From Procambarus clarkii (taxonomy: Eukaryota; Arthropoda; Malacostraca; Decapoda; Cambaridae): 64,000 nucleotides of DNA. Positions 24,263 through 37,545 of this stretch are shown here, in pieces. Made by a program: the position numbers and the translations under genes. Numbering within the stretch: position 1 is the first letter of the stretch; the number at the start of each line of letters is the position of its first letter. The notes below the pieces were generated by a model. The model was not told the origin of the DNA. It saw nothing but the letters and a program-made list of their open reading frames with translations, and did no database searches. Location: the NCBI RefSeq assembly GCF_040958095.1, contig NC_091165.1:23519558-23583557 (forward strand), in the 5' to 3' direction.

Positions 24263-25640
24263 AAGATGATGAAGCATCTCATAATGAATGCCTTCCGAGA
24301 CCACCACATTAAAACTGCAAAGGGACAGGGCACACTGGAGTTATGATAGAGAAGATAGATAATTATAAGGGAGCTGTAGGCAAGTGTAAAATTTCAAGGA
24401 GTGAGATTCAAGAAGTGTGGCTTACTCATAAGTCCCTTATTAGTAAGCAAAGTAGGATTCAGACGAGTATTGGAGTTAACGATTGAAAGGTGCGAACCCA
24501 ATTCGTTCGTGATCAACACTGGATCTGTCACAATAAAACTACAGGGATGAAGGACGTGATTATGTTTGGAACAAATTTATCTGCAATCTTACAGATTTTC
24601 TTCCAGATTTGAGGGAGAGGGGTGCCAACTTAGCTGTACAAATGGCCTACAGGCTCCCTCACTCTCCTTCCAAACCCCACATAAAAGGATCATGTGTCTG
24701 TTGGTGTCTTTTCCAGCCCACACTTACAGTGCACAATCCGAGCACAGTCTGAATTCCACCACTGCACACACATTCGCATGCCATGGGAAGTAAGGTGAGG
24801 ATCAGAGTCTGATAAGGTGTTGTGAAAAAGGAGGGCCTGAGGGAGATACAGATCAGATAGCTTGGAAAGAGAAGCATGGATGGTGAATAGATTCAGGTCC
24901 ACCTTATCAAACTGCCACCGAGGTGAGAGAGAGAGAGAAGAAGGCAGGTTACAAGGATGGAGAAGTAGTCGCTTATGAATGACATCAAGAACCTTCCATA
25001 GTCGGGTCTATATAAATAGAAGAGGTGCAGAGAAAGATGAGTACAGGAAAGGGTGCGAGTGCAAGAGATTCAGAAATTTCTGAAATCTTGTCGAAATTCA
25101 GAAGAGAGGACAAGAGGTTCTAGACAGTGGCCTCGGGTATTGTCAGATCATAACCCCCAAAGGGCATGCCGACACTTAAAAATCACCCAAAAGAAGTACA
25201 GGTTCTGGTAACGAATCTGAGAGGTGTTAAGATCAGGCAGAGAAAGCAAATGTATGGAGATAAATGGTACAGAACATATTTTATCTATTCACAAAGATGC
25301 AAGTGGCAGTTGAATGACGATTCGACTGCAAAAGAAGAGATTAAAAAAAATGCCAAATCAAGAGAGCAGAAGAGTTAGAAGACCCAACAAATGCTGTAGG
25401 GGAGAAAAAAGAAATGGGAAGAACAGAAGTGTCCAGGACATGCATCAAGCATCAGCCCAGGAGACATACAAAGTGGTGAAAATTTGGTTATCAGAAGTTG
25501 GAGTTCACAAAAATTTGCATAAAAGCCACATACTGTATTCCATTGAAGAATAGACTTAGTCAAGAACAGAGATAACAGTGAAAAGAGAAAAAACCAAGGT
25601 AAAGAAGAACACAGTATACTAGCTGAATGATGATGCCCTG

Positions 25641-26712
25641 GTTGCCCATCCCATGAGCCTGTGTTTGAGAAATCGTTTCAGTCTCCAAGCATCATTTCAA
25701 AAGTTTGGGTACCCCAGAACCAAGAGATACCACCTACCAGGACAGCAAGGAAGTCCAAGTGCTGGTCAGTGCAGGAAGGGGTGCATCACCCCAAGTAGTG
25801 CCCCCCATCCCCTTTTTAACAGGGAAGTCCTACCGCATCATAAATGTTTAATTTCGCACATACAATACAATGGATTGATAGGGAGCCGAGGCAACCCCTG
25901 CCGGCTGCAGGAAGTCATACACGAGCTCCCCCTCATCATGACAAAAAGAGACTCTAAAGGGGATCACACAGCCAACATCTGGATAGGGACTTGAGAAGGG
26001 ACTGAGGCAACACCCGTATAGGAAAAACCCTCACCAACTCCAGGAAGTTATTCCTGAGCTCCATCACAATGACAAAGCAAAACTCTTGAAGGGGGGGTAC
26101 CTCTAAGTCACAAATTTCATTGATATGCTGCTAAAGAAATGTTACACACATGCTATTATTTACAGGAAATAAACCTGAATTTAGAAACTTAAATACCATC
26201 TTAATATGATGTATTTCCCAGTAACTACATGCAAAAACACCTTCCAAAAGGATCTAACACTAGTAAGTTCCCAGAGGATGATACTCTGAACACTCAATGA
26301 CATTTAATGTACAGTACTAAAGTGTACATTAACATTTCACAATTCTACAAGCTATTATTCGCATGTAAATCCATAAGATTTATTTACTTCTTACAAATAA
26401 TTATATTTTCTAGTAAGAACACAAATTCAGCAGCAAAAATAATTAAGAGTGCTGTATGTAAATAAAATAATTTATATTGATAAACAAAAGCAGGTGGCAG
26501 CAGCTTGACTAATAGTACATTAGTTTTTATGAACACAGAATCACGTTACTAACAGTAAAAGCACTTACATAGCTATTAATGTTGACAATTTTTCGAGACA
26601 AAAATTAAGATCTAACCACAATTGAGAAAAATAATAATGCAAGAAAAAATTTACAGCATTTAATTTAGTCTGGGTTATTAAGCACAGCATTTCAAAGCAT
26701 TGAAAGTTCTCC
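25641..26712. other. noncoding, possible 5' part of the LINE relic then AT-rich DNA
   Basis: 25640-26100 may continue the minus-strand LINE relic (ORF1 side), but I cannot name a motif. A phrase (gaggcaac(c)cc...ccggctgcaggaagt / accaactccaggaagttatt) recurs about 115 bp apart. 26101-26712 is AT-rich with nothing recognised. Confidence 0.35.
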
Positions 26713-27212
26713 NNNNNNNNNNNNNNNNNNNNNNNNNNNNNNNNNNNNNNNNNNNNNNNNNNNNNNNNNNNNNNNNNNNNNNNNNNNNNNNNNNNNNNNN
26801 NNNNNNNNNNNNNNNNNNNNNNNNNNNNNNNNNNNNNNNNNNNNNNNNNNNNNNNNNNNNNNNNNNNNNNNNNNNNNNNNNNNNNNNNNNNNNNNNNNNN
26901 NNNNNNNNNNNNNNNNNNNNNNNNNNNNNNNNNNNNNNNNNNNNNNNNNNNNNNNNNNNNNNNNNNNNNNNNNNNNNNNNNNNNNNNNNNNNNNNNNNNN
27001 NNNNNNNNNNNNNNNNNNNNNNNNNNNNNNNNNNNNNNNNNNNNNNNNNNNNNNNNNNNNNNNNNNNNNNNNNNNNNNNNNNNNNNNNNNNNNNNNNNNN
27101 NNNNNNNNNNNNNNNNNNNNNNNNNNNNNNNNNNNNNNNNNNNNNNNNNNNNNNNNNNNNNNNNNNNNNNNNNNNNNNNNNNNNNNNNNNNNNNNNNNNN
27201 NNNNNNNNNNNN
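26713..27212. other. assembly gap of exactly 500 N
   Basis: A run of 500 undetermined bases, a round number typical of a scaffold join of unknown size. Sequence character differs sharply on the two sides. Confidence 0.99.
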
Positions 27213-27267
27213 TCCACACTCCACCTCTGAGGAACCTCTACGCCACACTTACCACACTTACCGACCA

Positions 27268-27527
27268 GGGGCCAGATTCACGAAGCAGTTACGAAAGTAC
27301 TTACGAACGTTTACCTCTTTCCTTAATCTTTGACGCCTTTGGCTACATTTATTTAACAGTTTACAAGCGTGAAAAGTTCCCAATCAACTGTTGTTATTGT
27401 TATGAACAGCCTCCTGGTGCTTCGGAGCTCATTAACTGTTTAATAATTGTAAACAAAGCCGCCTAAAGATTTAGAAAAGATGGACAGATTCGTAAGTGCT
27501 TGCGTAACCGCTTCGTGAATCTGGCCC
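27268..27527. mobile_element. 260-bp MITE with perfect terminal inverted repeats
   Basis: The left end gggccagattcacgaagc is mirrored exactly by the right end gcttcgtgaatctggccc. Inside the termini further inverted text continues with divergence (agttacgaaagtacttacga versus tcgtaagtgcttgcgtaacc). There is no coding capacity. Confidence 0.85.
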
Positions 27528-27667
27528 AGCCTGCTAGCATCTACACTAACCCCTAGAGAACGGGAACTAACACGAGGGAACCGCACCTGAACCTACGTAA
27601 TTAAGATTCTGAAGGTACTATAGATTCACCAACCTTCCCTCTCGGTAGAGGGAAGTTGCCTCTTCCC

Positions 27668-27905
27668 GGAGCCGGTGGCTGAGCGGACAGAACACTGTAC
27701 GCGTGATCCTGTGGTCCCGGGTTCGATCCCGGGCGCCAGCGAGAAACAATGGGCAGAGTTTCTTTCACCCCTGATGCCCCTGTTACCAAGCAGTAAATAG
27801 GTAGCTGGGAGTTAGTCAGCTGTCACGAGCTGCTTCCTGGGGGTGGAGGCATGGTCGAGGACCGGGCCGTGGGGACACTAAAGCCCCGAAATCATCTCAA
27901 GATAA
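27668..27905 (+). mobile_element. tRNA-derived SINE
   Basis: The head resembles a tRNA: A-box tggctgagcgg (about 27676) and B-box ggttcgatccc (27720-27730). A body follows (ctttcacccctgatgcccct, agtaaataggtagctgggag) and a tail (ggtcgaggaccgggccgtgg, aagccccgaaatcatctcaa). The tail recurs at 42285-42400, and the body in reverse at 57848-57980. Confidence 0.85.
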
Positions 27906-28938
<1,033 letters not shown>

Positions 28939-29454
28939 CTACACGACCTCTCTCTACCTCGCCCTCTTCTCTACGTAGCACCACTCCCTTCCCTTTCTCT
29001 TCCTGTCTATCCACTCGGCCTCAAACATCTATAAACTATCCTTTGTTCCCCCCCTCGGTCCTTCTCTCCCTACCTATCCTCTGAGTCCTCCTACACAGGC
29101 CACTTTCTTTCACCTTCTACCTTAACACCCTATCTTAACTTACCCATTTTATCTCGCCTTTTTAGCATCTTCATCTTTCTCGGTCTATCTTCTGCCTCCT
29201 CTGTTCGTCGGCCCTCTCTCCTGCACACTAAACCACTATGAATAGCCATGAAGTCCCTTTCACTGAGGGAAAGGGAAGGAAGGGGTGAGATATAGATGGC
29301 GGGGGAGAGATAGAAAGGGGGATAGGGAGATGGTGGAATGGATAACGGTATAGGGGATGGGGGAGAGGGGGGACTGGAGGAAGATATGAAAGGGTGGACT
29401 GGACCCCCCCTCTCCTTCTAAACTACCTTTTCTTCCCTTTTCTGTCCTTCTCAC

Positions 29455-29695
29455 ACTCTCGCTTCCCTCATTGACGCTCCCTCTCTCCTACTGACCCTCT
29501 CGTTTCCTGACTGACACCCTCTCTCCCTCCCACTGACATTCTCGCTCCCTTCCATTGACATTCTTCCTCCCTCCCCACTGACATTCTCCCTCCCTTCCAC
29601 TAACATTCCCGCTCCCTCCCGTTGACATTCTGGTTCCCTCTCACTGACAATCTCCTTCCCTCCCACTAACACACTCGCTCCCTCCCACTAATGCT
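29455..29695. repeat. degenerate ~24-26-bp pyrimidine-rich tandem repeat
   Basis: The core (c/t)actgacattctc(g/c)ctccctcc recurs about nine times with substitutions. It forms the right end of a CT-rich stretch (28939-29455) that holds nothing else. Confidence 0.7.
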
Positions 29696-29850
29696 CGCTG
29701 TGCAATTATAGTGCCCTTAATTGTGGTTAATATGAATAATTATTGGCCCTTCCGCTTGATATTGCCACACAATACTGCCCCTCTAACGAGTACACTCCAG
29801 TCGTGACCCTTGCTGCTCCTTCACCCGTCTCCCCTGCTCTCTCTACATTA

Positions 29851-30452
29851 TATTCCGTGGTGTTGGTCCCCTTTAGCCAATATTCCGTGGCCCTTGGTCC
29901 CCTTTAGCCAATATTCCGTGGCCCTTGGTCCCCTTTAGCCAATATTCCGTGGCCCTTGGTCCCCTTTAGCCAATATTCCGTGGCCCTTGGTCCCCTTTAG
30001 CCAATATTCCGTGGCCCTTGGTCCCCTTTAGCCAATATTCCGTGGCCCTTGGTCCCCTTTAGCCAATATTCCGTGGCCCTTGGTCCCCTTTAGCCAATAT
30101 TCCGTGGCCCTTGGTCCCCTTTAGCCAATATTCCGTGGCCCTTGGTCCCCTTTAGCCAATATTCCGTGGCCCTGGTTCCCTTTAGCCAATATTCCGTGGC
30201 CCTGGTTCCCTTTAGCCAATATTTCGTGGCCCTTGGTCCCCTTTAGCCAATATTCCGTGGCCCTGGTCCCCTTTAGCCAATATTCCGTGGCCCTTGGTCC
30301 CCTTTAGCCAATATTCCGTGGCCCTGGTTCCCTTTAGCCAATATTCCGTGGCCCTGGTCCCCTTTAGCCAATATTCCGTGGCCCTTGGTCCCCTTTAGCC
30401 AATATTCCGTGGCCCTGGTCCCCTTTAGCCAATATTCCGTGGCCCTTGATCC
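29851..30452. repeat. 31-bp minisatellite, about 19 copies
   Basis: The unit is ttggtcccctttagccaata plus ttccgtggccc, nearly perfect, with a single-base-shorter variant (ccctggtcccc, ccctggttccc) in the right half. Confidence 0.97.
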
Positions 30453-30582
30453 CAATAGGTGGTGACCTTCTCCCAGTAACATATTCCAGGGTCGTGTGGT
30501 TGAGCCCACCGTGATAATTTGTTAAATGAGGTGGTTGACACGGAGGAAGACATGGTTCCCTGCTGCCCTGATACATGCTGAG

Positions 30583-30718
30583 GGCTGGTTGATATATGGG
30601 AGTGGTCCAACTGGGGCTGGTTGATATATGGGAGCGGTCCAACTGGGGCTGGTTGATATGTGGGAGTGGTCCAACTGGGGCTGGTTGATATGTGGGAGTG
30701 GTCCAACTGGGGGCTGGC
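30583..30718. repeat. 32-bp minisatellite, about 4 copies
   Basis: Unit ggctggttgatatatgggag plus tggtccaactgg; the variants gatatgtggg and gcggtcc mark individual copies. Confidence 0.95.
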
Positions 30719-30988
30719 TTAGGTATGGGAGAGGACTAAAAATTATACATCCAGTGTAAAAATAATAGGTCTAATGTACAAAATAATAGACATAAGTTGA
30801 AAATAATGCATCCAATGTAAAAATAAAACGTCCCGTTGACAATAGCCTCAACTGCGACAAAGTGACAAAAGCAAATCGAAGCTGAATGAAAAAGAAACGA
30901 AAATATTCTCAAACAAATATAATGAACCATTAACAAAACATAATCTCCAACAAAGTCTTATATAGGCAAGAGCCGACATAGTAGTCCC

Positions 30989-31464
30989 ATATAGGACTGT
31001 GTTATGTTGGGTGTCGTTTATATAGGACTGTGTTATGTTGGGTGTCGTTTATATAGGACTGTGTTATGTTGGGTGTCGTTTATATAGGACTGTGTTATGT
31101 TGGGTGTCGTTTATATAGGACTGTGTTATGTTGGGTGTCGTTTATATAGGACTGTGTTATGTTGGGTGTCGTTTATATAGGACTGTGTTATGTTGGGTGT
31201 CGTTTATATAGGACTGTGTTATGTTGGGTGTCGTTTATATAGGACTGTGTTATGTTGGGTGTCGTTTATATAGGACTGTGTTATGTTGGGTGTCGTTTAT
31301 ATAGGACTGTGTTATGTTGGGTGTCGTTTATATAAGACTGTGTTATGTTGAGTGTCGTTTATATAGGACTGTGTTATGTTGGGTGTCGTTTATATAGGAC
31401 TGTGTTATGTTGGGTGTCGTTTATATAGGACTGTGTTATGTTGAGTGTCGTTTATATAGGACTT
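30989..31464. repeat. 31-bp minisatellite, about 15 copies
   Basis: Unit tatataggactgtgttatgt plus tgggtgtcgtt. Most copies are identical; three near the right end carry ataagac or ttgagtg changes. Confidence 0.97.
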
Positions 31465-32269
31465 TACTATATGAACTAAACCAACTAGATACAGAAACAG
31501 TCGCCTCACTCTACATTGTGAACATGCACTCTACACTGGACCATATACTGTACACAGGACGATGTACTGGACCGGATGGAAACATGCGGACAAATACCGT
31601 CCTATAACGTGCTCACGTAAACACGAAATGGCTTTCGTGTTCAGTTCTGGTAATCCTGTGTGATTGGCCAGATATATTCTGGGCTCTGTGAGACTGATAG
31701 GGATTGTGGCATTTGTTCTTGTTATAATTGATATTAGCATTATTAATACCGTTACTACCACCATCAATATTTGCCACAGACAATATATATATATATATAT
31801 CTGCACCTTTCTCCTCCTCTTCCTCACCTCCATCCCTCCAACTCTCCCATCCTACCCTTCATCTCTCACTCAGAAAATTTAATATTATAAAACTCATTAA
31901 AACTGTTAAAACTCTATGGAAAACACATACATCATTTCAAACTTGCTGAAATCACAGGGAGGGATCGCTATATATGCTATTCTTAAACGGAAACTCTGGG
32001 GCTCACCCCGACTGGCCAATGACACTCCCATACCCCGCATGTGTCATCCTGGAAAGTTGAGTGAGGCTGGCCCCAGGCCTCTGACCTCCTACTTTAGTAA
32101 TACACACACAGACATTCCATTTTATATAGATATTATCGATAATAATAATAATAATAATAATGTTATATAATTTAATATCTCTAACCTTCCTGATATATAA
32201 TAATATATTTCTTTGTTTACATAATAATGTAAGTATAATTCAGACTTTTTATGTCAGTTACATTAGTGA
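31465..32269. other. noncoding DNA with a short (TA)n and (AAT)n
   Basis: Holds (TA)n at about 31785-31801 and (AAT)n at about 32138-32161. No gene recognised. Confidence 0.5.
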
Positions 32270-32375
32270 ACAAGTCTAACCTAACCTCACCCTAACCTAA
32301 ATCAACCTAGTCCAAGATCTAACCTAACACATCCAAACCTATCCCAACCCGACCTAACCTAACCTTCCCGCTTCC
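32270..32375 (-). repeat. degenerate interstitial CCTAA (TTAGG) telomere-type repeats
   Basis: Repeated cctaacc and (t)ctaacctaacac units with point changes over about 100 bp. TTAGG is the arthropod telomere motif, here interstitial and decayed. Confidence 0.6.
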
Positions 32376-32951
32376 AAACTGATCAATAATATAAACTGTA
32401 ATAACAAAAAATAATAAAATAACAATAACTATCAAGAGTATTAGGACAATAAACCTCGGTACCAAAATTACATATTAAGACAACCCACCATGATATTATA
32501 ACTAATATTAGGATAATCATTGTGTTATCATCACTAATCCTTTGTGACAACCGTTTGTGATGCCTTTTGATCCTACCTGACTAACTCGGATTTTAATTAC
32601 CATTAACTCACGGTGTTTGGACAATTACATACAATTGGACTCTGCGAGGATATGTGTGTATTTCATATGATATTTTGTACATGATAGCAGCTCCTTTGGT
32701 GTGTACCTAAACGTAGAGTACACAGATAGTGTAGGTACTAAATCTCTCTAGGTAATGTAGGTTGGGGAGGGGGGGGGAGGGTGTTACAGGTGGTTCAGGT
32801 AACATGTGCGGTCAGGTGGGATTGATTACCGAGCCAGTTGGGCACGGTGTCTGGCGTGTATATGTAGTTTGTTAAATCGACGCCTTTAATCGCTTTGCTC
32901 ATATTATCAACGCAAGGTCTGGTGTTTTGCGTGACGCGTCGTGTTTGGTAG

Positions 32952-33130
32952 TTTGCTTCAAGCAATGGTTGTTGCTTCAAGCAATGGTTTTTGCTTCAAG
33001 CAATGGTTGTTGCTTCAAGCAATGGTTGTTGCTTCAAGCAATGGTTGTTGCTTCAAGCAATGGTTGTTGCTTCAAGCAATGGTTGTTGCTTCAAGCAATG
33101 GTTGTTGCTTCAAGAAATGGTTGTTGCTTT
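32952..33130. repeat. 19-bp minisatellite with an internal hairpin, about 9 copies
   Basis: Unit ttgcttcaagcaatggttg. Each unit contains ttgctt-c-aagcaa, a 6-bp inverted repeat, so the array can form strings of short hairpins. Confidence 0.95.
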
Positions 33131-33222
33131 ATTGTGATCTCTTGTTTGATGTTTTATTTTCAGTCATTTCTCAAGAGAAGATAAGAAAAATATATATGTT
33201 GCTGAACAAGTTCATTTGTAGA

Positions 33223-35266
33223 CTGTGGTGTTGAGCTCCTGCCTGTGGTGTTGAGCTCCTGCCTGTGGTGTTGAGCACCTGCCTGTGGTGTTGAGCTCCT
33301 GCCTGTGGTGTTGAGCTCCTGCCTGTGGTGTTGAGCTCCTGCCTGTGGTGTTGAGCTCCTGCCTGTGGTGTTGAGCTCCTCCCTGTGGTGTTGAGCACCT
33401 GCCTGTGGTGTTGAGCTCCTCCCTGTGGTGTTGAGCACCTGCCTGTGGTGTTGAGCTCCTCCCTGTGGTGTTGAGCTCCTGCCTGTGGTGTTGAGCTCCT
33501 GCCTGTGGTGTTGAGCTCCTGCCTGTGGTGTTGAGCTCCTGCCTGTGGTGTTGAGCACCTGCCTGTGGTGTTGAGCTCCTCCCTGTGGTGTTGAGCACCT
33601 GCCTGTGGTGTTGAGCTCCTGCCTGTGGTGTTGAGCTCCTGCCTGTGGTGTTGAGCTCCTGCCTGTGGTGTTGAGCTCCTCCCTGTGGTGTTGAGCACCT
33701 GCCTGTGGTGTTGAGCTCCTCCCTGTGGTGTTGAGCACCTGCCTGTGGTGTTGAGCTCCTCCCTGTGGTGTTGAGCACCTGCCTGTGGTGTTGAGCACCT
33801 GCCTGTGGTGTTGAGCTCCTCCCTGTGGTGTTGAGCACCTGCCTGTGGTGTTGAGCACCTGCCTGTGGTGTTGAGCTCCTGCCTGTGGTGTTGAGCTCCT
33901 GCCTGTGGTGTTGAGCTCCTGCCTGTGGTGTTGAGCACCTGCCTGTGGTGTTGAGCTCCTCCCTGTGGTGTTGAGCACCTGCCTGTGGTGTTGAGCTCCT
34001 GCCTGTGGTGTTGAGCTCCTCCCTGTGGTGTTGAGCACCTGCCTGTGGTGTTGAGCACCTGCCTGTGGTGTTGAGCTCCTGCCTGTAGTGTTGAGCTCCT
34101 GCCTGTGGTGTTGAGCACCTGCCTGTGGTGTTGAGCTCCTCCCTGTGGTGTTGAGCACCTGCCTGTGGTGTTGAGCTCCTGCCTGTGGTGTTGAGCTCCT
34201 CCCTGTGGTGTTGAGCACCTGCCTGTGGTGTTGAGCACCTGCCTGTGGTGTTGAGCTCCTGCCTGTAGTGTTGAGCTCCTGCCTGTGGTGTTGAGCACCT
34301 GCCTGTGGTGTTGAGCTCCTCCCTGTGGTGTTGAGCACCTGCCTGTGGTGTTGAGCTCCTGCCTGTGGTGTTGAGCACCTGCCTGTGGTGTTGAGCTCCT
34401 GCCTGTGGTGTTGAGCTCCTGCCTGTGGTGTTGAGCACCTGCCTGTGGTGTTGAGCTCCTCCCTGTGGTGTTGAGCACCTGCCTGTGGTGTTGAGCTCCT
34501 GCCTGTGGTGTTGAGCTCCTGCCTGTGGTGTTGAGCTCCTGCCTGTGGTGTTGAGCACCTGCCTGTGGTGTTGAGCTCCTCCCTGTGGTGTTGAGCACCT
34601 GCCTGTGGTGTTGAGCTCCTGCCTGTGGTGTTGAGCTCCTGCCTGTGGTGTTGAGCTCCTGCCTGTGGTGTTGAGCTCCTGCCTGTGGTGTTGAGCTCCT
34701 GCCTGTGGTGTTGAGCTCCTGCCTGTGTTGAGCTCCTCCCTGTGGTGTTGAGCTCCTGCCTGTGGTGTTGAGCTCCTGCCTGTGGTGTTGAGCTCCTGCC
34801 TGTGGTGTTGAGCTCCTGCCTGTGGTGTTGAGCTCCTGCCTGTGGTGTTGAGCTCCTGCCTGTGGTGTTGAGCTCCTGCCTGTGGTGTTGAGCTCCTCCC
34901 TGTGGTGTTGAGCTCCTGCCTGTGGTGTTGACCTCTTGCCTGTGGTCTTGACCTCCTGCCTGTGGTGTTGAGCTCCTCCCTGTGGTGTTGAGCTCCTGCC
35001 TGTGGTGTTGAGCTCCTGCCTGTGGTGTTGACCTCCTGCCTGTGGTGTTGACCTCTTGCCTGTGGTGTTGAGCTCCTGCCTGTGGTGTTGGGCTCCTGCC
35101 TGTGGTGTTGGGCTCCTCCCTATGGTGTTGAGCTCCTGCCTGTGGTGTTGAGCTCTTGCCTGTGGTGTTGGGCTCCTCCCTGTGGTGTTGAGCTCCTGCC
35201 TGTGGTGTTGAGCTCCTGCCTGTGGTGTTGAGCTCCTCCCTGTGGTGTTGAGCTCCTGCCTGTGGT
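33223..35266. repeat. 20-bp minisatellite, about 102 copies
   Basis: Unit ctgtggtgttgagctcctgc. Three variants dominate: agctcctgc, agcacctgc and agctcctcc. One unit at about 34723 is 17 bp. A rare cctgtagtg variant occurs at 34081 and 34261. On the minus strand the unit has no stop in any frame, so frames of 448-719 codons arise. These have no start context, composition or homology suggesting a gene. Confidence 0.98.
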
Positions 35267-35505
35267 ACTAAATCTCTCCCTTTATTGATCCTCTTCCTCG
35301 TAATGTTGAATATCTTCAAAGAGGTGCTCGATCTCTTTCTTAAGGTGTTGAGGATCTTCCCTGAAATACTGAATCTCTTCTCTAAAAGGTTTCATCTCTT
35401 ACATGAGGCGTTGAATTGTTTTCCTGAGGTACTAAATCGTCACCTTGTGTTGATATTTTAAATTCCGGCGTTGGATTCCTTTGCTAAGGTGTTGAATTTC
35501 TTAAA
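35267..35505. repeat. eroded edge of the 20-bp minisatellite
   Basis: Phrases such as ctgaggtactaaatc, aaggtgttgaggatcttccc, ctgaaatactgaatctcttc and gaggcgttgaattgtttt keep a spacing near 20 bp and match the unit pattern ctg(t/a)ggtgttga. This looks like an old, mutated continuation of the neighbouring array. Confidence 0.6.
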
Positions 35506-36790
35506 TACTTTGTTATCACGTTGTTCTGAACAAGCTGTTCTTTACCAGTTCCCTCTGAGGTAAGTTAAGACTGTTTCCTAAGTTGTCTCTATCAATATGT
35601 TATCAGCTTTTATTCCTTGGCTACTCTTTCCATCCCTCTCAATCTCTATCACGCAATTATCTTCCCCTTCCTCAAACTCGTTTCTGCCCGAAACGCTGCG
35701 CGTACTAGTGGCTTTACAAGATTGTAATTACTATCCTATGTATCCTCACAATACCATTGTACCTTCTTGTATATACATAAGTTAAAAAATATATAAATAA
35801 ATAAACTACAGTTACTTTAAGGGTAAATGTTCCAAAGCGGAAGAGGACTCCTACCCTATTCAAGCACCACATTCACCACCAACAGTCACCATACGGTTCT
35901 CATCATCTGATTCCATTTCTTATTTTGCTGTTCTGATTTCCCGCCTCTGAAGTGAGCCGGTCGTTCATCAGCGTCGAGGATCTTTCACTCGTTCTTGGCA
36001 CCGGACTCGTGGGTCGTAATCCATGGCCGCCTGTCTGGTCTTCCTCAGTAAACCTCTGAATTCACTCTGAGGAAATTCATTCGTGTATTCTCTCTATCAT
36101 GCGGGACGGTTCGGTGATCCTTTCGTAAGGGGAGTAGCTTACCGCTAAGGAGATCACTCATCACACTTGAAGCTGCTGTATCCAAGATCGTATCCAAGAG
36201 CGTATCCAAGAGCGTATCCAAGCTGCTGAGGTAATGTTCTTAGTGACGCAGGCTCTTGTGTACACTGGCTGGGTGAACCTACGCTGGGCGCTCTAAGAGC
36301 CTTCTGGGAGCACCTTCATTATCGTACCTGTCTCAGTTATTGTGCATGAATTTGTGAATCATCGTACCCGAGAGCCTTTGTTATTGTATGACGGAGAACT
36401 AAGCTATCGTCCTCAAGGGGTCAACTAGTCGGACTCAAAGTGGCTAAAGATATCGTTCAGGAGAGGGGGAAGTGGGGGGGGGGAGGAGAACCGAGGGGGG
36501 GGGGGGCTAGACTCTTTTCGCAGTGAGGAGGAAGCAAAAAAATGATGGTGCTCGCGAGGCGACATTATCGTCCCCTGGAGGCTAAGATGTCGTACCCAAA
36601 CGGTGCAGTTGTCGTAGGTAAGTAGTGTAAAAGGAGCCGCCGACACCTATCTCGGCCGCACTCGCCTCCTTGGGCGGAATTAGGCAACAACTGCACCAAG
36701 AATTGCTTCATTACGCTCAGGCTCTATGTTATGTCTCGTAACGACTGACTTGTCTCAGACGGAAGTAGGGAGGGAGGGAGAGAACGGGAG
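35506..36790. other. noncoding DNA
   Basis: No gene or family recognised. A three-fold gtatccaag(a/c)(g/t)cgtatccaa repeat lies at 36180-36225 and G-runs at 36474-36507. Confidence 0.5.
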
Positions 36791-37125
<335 letters not shown>

Positions 37126-37254
37126 AATTTGTGTAGGTTGAAGTCTCGTCGCTTAAACATCAACAAAATATCAGCTGCAGGATAAGCAAAACTGGCATAT
37201 ATCAGGATATTCTCAAGAATGCTAAGTACATTCAGCGTAAGATCAACTCTTGAG

Positions 37255-37545
37255 TACACAGCACCGGCATGAAGCCCTCGCCAGAGATACCCGCTACTCG
37301 TCCCGGAGCCTGAGGGGACTAACCTACAGTGACAGGCTGAGCGGGAGCCATCTCACCACGTTAGAGGAGACGCGAATCAAAGGAGGGGAAGTGATAACAA
37401 CATATAAAATATATTATCGGAAATTGTCAGCGCGGAAAAAGGACGCAATGTTCAGAATGAGAAAGGGTAGGAGGCAGCTGGAGACACAGATGAGACACGG
37501 AGACGTCAGGATAAACCAGAGATCACTGAAACAGCTTCGCTGAAA
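37255..37545 (+). pseudogene. LINE reverse-transcriptase C-terminal fragment
   Basis: An open frame reads SLRGLTYSDRL, LTTLEETRIKGGEVITTYKI and ends RSLKQLR then TGA. This matches the thumb-domain pattern of LINE RTs (LRxLTYxERLxxLxLTTLExRRxRGDxIxTYKI). The fragment is 5'-truncated and isolated. Confidence 0.75.

Larger units (their letters stand above)
22640..25640 (-). pseudogene. Jockey-type LINE relic (endonuclease to reverse transcriptase), heavily mutated
   Basis: Read on the minus strand. Near 24690-24800 is QWWNSDCARIVHCK, like the region after the endonuclease. At about 23775-24000 are LINVHLIWFL, CNITDILEDFEVYIHTAFAA and ATFFLLGKGLT, matching RT blocks leading to the first catalytic aspartate. 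At about 23090-23160 is VPKGSVLSTTLFLFALNG, the RT loop of Jockey-clade elements, followed by a KRLGLIFDTSLIGH-like block at 22840-22890. Stops and frameshifts are frequent. A different LINE end (23350-23765) and another at 24125-24260 interrupt it. The YxDD catalytic motif is not recoverable by eye. An old, dead copy. Confidence 0.75.

Noticed and set aside
26565..27248. Open frames spanning the N run
   Set aside because: Composed of undetermined residues; no evidence.
33223..35266. CRISPR array
   Set aside because: Tandem units without unique spacers in a eukaryotic genome.
33160..35319. Open frames of 448-719 codons on the minus strand
   Set aside because: They come from a 20-bp tandem unit with no stop in any minus frame; all three frames give the same 20-residue periodic peptide. 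No gene signature.
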